Below are positions 61,788 to 64,000 of a stretch of DNA of 64,000 nt, in pieces. The stretch comes from Thalassobaculum sp965228445 (GTDB lineage Bacteria > Pseudomonadota > Alphaproteobacteria > Thalassobaculales > Thalassobaculaceae): contig OZ245813.1 in assembly GCA_965228445.1 (NCBI GenBank), positions 1,302,001 to 1,366,000 on the forward strand, read 5' to 3'. The position numbers were made by a program, and so were the translations under genes. Below the pieces are notes generated by a model, which searched no databases, was not told the origin of the DNA, and saw nothing but the letters and a program-made list of their open reading frames with translations. Numbering within the stretch: the stretch's first letter is position 1; the number at the start of each line of letters is the position of its first letter.

Positions 61788-62541
61788 CGCGCAGGTTGCG
61801 ACGGACGCGGGCGGCCTCGCCCAGGCGCTCGAACAGGACCCGGCTGACCGGGTCTGCGGCGGCGTTGTACTCGGCATGCCACTGCACCCCGATGGCGAAG
61901 CTGGGGGCGTCGGCGATGGAGATCGCCTCGATCGTGTCGTCGGCGGCAACGCCTTCCACCACCACCCGGTCGCCGGTCTTCAGGACCGCCTGGCCGTGCA
62001 GCGAGTTGGTGACGATCTCTTCGGTGCCGAGCATGGTCGCCATCACCCCGCCGGGGGTCAGCCGCACATGCTCGCGCAGGGCGAAGATGATCTCCGGGTC
62101 CTTGCAGTCCTTGGGCATGCGGTGCCGGTGCTTGCCCGGCAGCTCGCCGATCTCCGGATGCAGGGTGCCGCCGAAGGCGACGTTCATCTCCTGAATGCCC
62201 CGGCACAGGCCAAGGATCGGAATGCCCCGCTCGACACAGGCCCGCACCATCGGCAGGGTCAGGCCGTCGCGCCCGTCATCCATCTGGCCGTGACGGTCGG
62301 TCAGTTCCTCGCCGTAATGCCGGGGATGGACGTTGGCCCGCCCGCCGGTCAGCACCACCCCGTCGAGCACTTCCAGCAGGTCGGCCAGGTCGACCGCGTC
62401 GGGCATGCCGGGGATCAGCAGCGGCGTACAGCCGGCGACCACGCCGACCGCCTCGATGGTCCGCTTGCCGGTCATCTGGGCCTCGATCACGCCCTCGGCG
62501 ACGTGGCGGTTGCACTGGATGCCGATCACGGGCCGCGCCAT
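61759..62541 (-). CDS. Class I glutamine amidotransferase, PuuD-like gamma-Glu hydrolase
   Basis: 260-residue peptidase C26 family protein similar to gamma-glutamyl-GABA hydrolase. Cysteine nucleophile in ILGLCRGIQEMNVAFGGTLH near residue 120, with histidine and glutamate in IGVQWHAEYN near 230. DGVVLTGGRANVHPRHYGEE near 75 is the family N-terminal block. ATG 62541 follows AAGGAG. No synthetase-like partner domain, so it likely hydrolyses gamma-glutamyl amides. The racemase-fold gene overlaps its 3' end, so the two are coupled. Confidence 0.88.
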   Translation of the reverse strand: MARPVIGIQCNRHVAEGVIEAQMTGKRTIEAVGVVAGCTPLLIPGMPDAVDLADLLEVLDGVVLTGGRANVHPRHYGEELTDRHGQMDDGRDGLTLPMVRACVERGIPILGLCRGIQEMNVAFGGTLHPEIGELPGKHRHRMPKDCKDPEIIFALREHVRLTPGGVMATMLGTEEIVTNSLHGQAVLKTGDRVVVEGVAADDTIEAISIADAPSFAIGVQWHAEYNAAADPVSRVLFERLGEAARVRRNLRDAGRLAGAA

Positions 62542-62807
62542 GGAATCTCCTTGCGATATGTCGTCGGCGCGAGCGCGCGTCCCTTCCGTTTTATCCACCG
62601 CAGGGGGGTGGCGTCCAGGTACCGACGCATGCAGGGTGGCTCGAAAGCGCCCGCAGTGGACGGCCCGAACGGAATTTTACCGCTGCGCCGACAGTCGCTT
62701 AGGCAAAGAGCCGAAACCTCATTCTCGAATCCTGGTGCTCGGCAGCGCGCCCTGAACGGCCGCCGGTGCCCACCGCCGCCCCTTCACCCGCAACGGCGAT
62801 TTCATCA

Positions 62808-63500
62808 ATGACACCGAGCCCCGGACTGATCGCGATCCCGCTGGCGGTGCTGGTTCTGTGCAGCGGCTGCACGGAGACCCGGCGCAGCGATCCGGAACGC
62901 ACCGCCGAGGAGCAGCTGCTGCTGTCCACGGCGGTCGACCGGGCGGTCGACGAGGTCACCCTGAAGGTTCCGAAGGGCACCAAAGTCTTCGTCGACGCCT
63001 CACGGTTCGAGGGCTACGACAAGAGCTACGCGATCAGCGCCTTTCGCGACCGGGTGCTGGAGAGCGGCGCCCATCTGGTGAGCCAGGTGAACGACGCCCA
63101 GGTGATCGTGGAGATCCGCTCCGGCGCGCTGTCCACCGACGGCGAGAAGACGATCATCGGTATCCCCTCCTTCGACGTGCCGATCCCCCTGGCCGGCGAC
63201 CTGTCGGTTCCGGAGATCTCTCTCGCCTCGCGTCGCCAACGCCTCGGGGTGGCCAAGGTCGCCTATACGGCCTACTGGCGGGAGAGCGGCGCCCTGGCCG
63301 ACCGCACCGAGCCGGTGCAGGGCGTGGCCGGGTACCGCGACTGGGCCTTTGTCGGCTTCGGTTGGCGGTCGGGGGACAGGCTGATCACCGGCGAGATCCC
63401 GGACGCGCTGCCCCCCGAGCCGGACGAGCCTGCCGAGGAGGAGCCGGCCCCGCGCACGCGGGCGCCCAAGGCCGGGCTGAAGGAATCGGCCGGGCGCTGA
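62808..63500 (+). CDS. Putative small lipoprotein (possibly DUF6655)
   Basis: 230 residues. A short signal sequence (SPGLIAIPLAVLVLCSGC) ends at a cysteine in a lipobox-like LCSGC, then TETRRSDPERTAEEQLLLST, similar to a small family of hypothetical lipoproteins (DUF6655 from memory). It contains VTLKVPKGTKVFVDASRFEG and an acidic, proline-rich tail (ALPPEPDEPAEEEPAPRTRA). Start ATG 62808 gives the signal at the very N-terminus; GTG 62766 is in frame. Probably outer-membrane anchored; role unknown. Confidence 0.72.
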   Translation: MTPSPGLIAIPLAVLVLCSGCTETRRSDPERTAEEQLLLSTAVDRAVDEVTLKVPKGTKVFVDASRFEGYDKSYAISAFRDRVLESGAHLVSQVNDAQVIVEIRSGALSTDGEKTIIGIPSFDVPIPLAGDLSVPEISLASRRQRLGVAKVAYTAYWRESGALADRTEPVQGVAGYRDWAFVGFGWRSGDRLITGEIPDALPPEPDEPAEEEPAPRTRAPKAGLKESAGR

Positions 63501-63545
63501 GACGGCCGATGCGCACCGGCCGTCCGCCCGCCGCCTTCCGGACGG

Positions 63546-64000
63546 TCAGCCGTCCTTCGGGTTCCAGGTATAGATCCAGGTTTCGGTCAGCGCACCGCCG
63601 CGGAACCGCAGGTAGGCGCGCAGGTCCACGGAATCGTTCCCTTCCGGGTCCAGATCGAAGTTCATGCGCCAGCCGCCCAGTTCCTCGATCGGCCGGCAGG
63701 CCACCCGTCGCACCGACCCGGCCGAGCTGTTGACCACGGCCTCGACCGCATCGCCCTCGCGCAGACGCGCCAGGTCGCCACCGGTGAAATCGACCACGAA
63801 CTTGCGCACCGTCGGGTCGCGCTCCTCGCCCGGAATGCCGCCGATCCCCGTCCAGGTGGACATCACCCGGCCGGGCGCGGGCAGGCGGTCCGGCATCTCC
63901 GTGCCCCAGGTCATGCGATACCCTACCGTCACCGGCTGGTCCGGCTGGGGGGTGGATTCCGGACGCCAGTAGACCACGACATTGTCCACCGTCTCGTCGT
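63546..64000 (-). CDS. Glucan biosynthesis protein G/D (OpgG/MdoG family), C-terminus
   Basis: The last about 150 residues of a protein that runs off the right edge. DETVDNVVVYWRPESTPQPD near the edge and the end DLRAYLRFRGGALTETWIYT plus W match the C-terminal Ig-like domain of OpgG/MdoG, a periplasmic protein needed for osmoregulated periplasmic glucans. The bulk of the protein is outside the window, so G versus D cannot be decided. Confidence 0.85.
   Translation of the reverse strand, partial: DETVDNVVVYWRPESTPQPDQPVTVGYRMTWGTEMPDRLPAPGRVMSTWTGIGGIPGEERDPTVRKFVVDFTGGDLARLREGDAVEAVVNSSAGSVRRVACRPIEELGGWRMNFDLDPEGNDSVDLRAYLRFRGGALTETWIYTWNPKDG

Overview
The window is a high-GC (by eye about two-thirds G+C), gene-dense stretch of bacterial chromosome. 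It looks like a Rhodospirillales-type alphaproteobacterium, probably aquatic. Reasons: many ABC and TRAP uptake systems, a phoCDET-style phosphate/phosphonate transporter with NptA-like cotransporter, a taurine module with a TauR-like MocR regulator, and overlapping ATGA/GTGA operons. The genus is inference only. No tRNA, rRNA, CRISPR array, insertion sequence or prophage was seen.

Layout. 1-3670: siderophore-type iron ABC transporter, cut by the left edge. 3756-8985: Pho-box-led phosphate/phosphonate ABC operon, then a Na/Pi cotransporter. 9020-9331: HisE-like pyrophosphatase. 9339-11854: LysR regulator divergent from a tricarballylate-dehydrogenase-like flavoprotein. 12028-16529: phosphopantetheinyl transferase, flavin monooxygenase, DUF2254 membrane protein, alpha/beta hydrolase. 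16604-16984: an AT-richer orphan gene.

17169-37839 is a catabolic region. It holds three PuuE-like polysaccharide-deacetylase-fold proteins, two isochorismatase-fold amidohydrolases, an ICL/PEPM lyase, an AtuA/DUF4387 pair, an FCD-type GntR regulator, a dihydropyrimidinase-like amidohydrolase, a nitroreductase-methyltransferase fusion, a TRAP transporter, an aconitase-family protein with the swivel domain first, a fumarate-reductase-like flavoprotein, an MmgE/PrpD protein and an amidase. Almost the same 13-bp palindrome (GTCAACAGTTGAC) occurs in three separate divergent promoters here (20694, 26251, 35251). I read this as one regulon, most likely run by the GntR protein at 22469-23155. Enzyme content fits opening of a cyclic imide/amide, amide hydrolysis, hydration of the resulting unsaturated diacid and retro-aldol cleavage. 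The substrate is unknown; substituted maleimides are my working guess.

37941-40633: DEAD-box RNA helicase and a small basic protein. 40723-47055: taurine module (tauR-like, tpa, tauABC), whose permease carries an Ig-like insert in a periplasmic loop. 47178-52200: envelope glycan cluster (GT-C-like membrane protein, AglD-type flippase, GT9). 52312-57583: Na/Ca antiporter, SDR, second MmgE/PrpD, stand-alone DUF4347 protein, amidinotransferase-family hydrolase.

57726-59140 is a lower-GC defence insert: a CD-NTase (SMODS) overlapping a two-TM SLATT protein, a minimal CBASS-like pair. Beside it lies the decayed 3' end of a racemase-fold gene. It is nearly identical to the 3' end of the intact gene at 60951-61787, so a methyltransferase gene (59599-60852) is bracketed by imperfect direct repeats. 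The window closes with a PuuD-like glutamine amidotransferase, a small lipoprotein and the C-terminus of an OpgG-type glucan biosynthesis protein.
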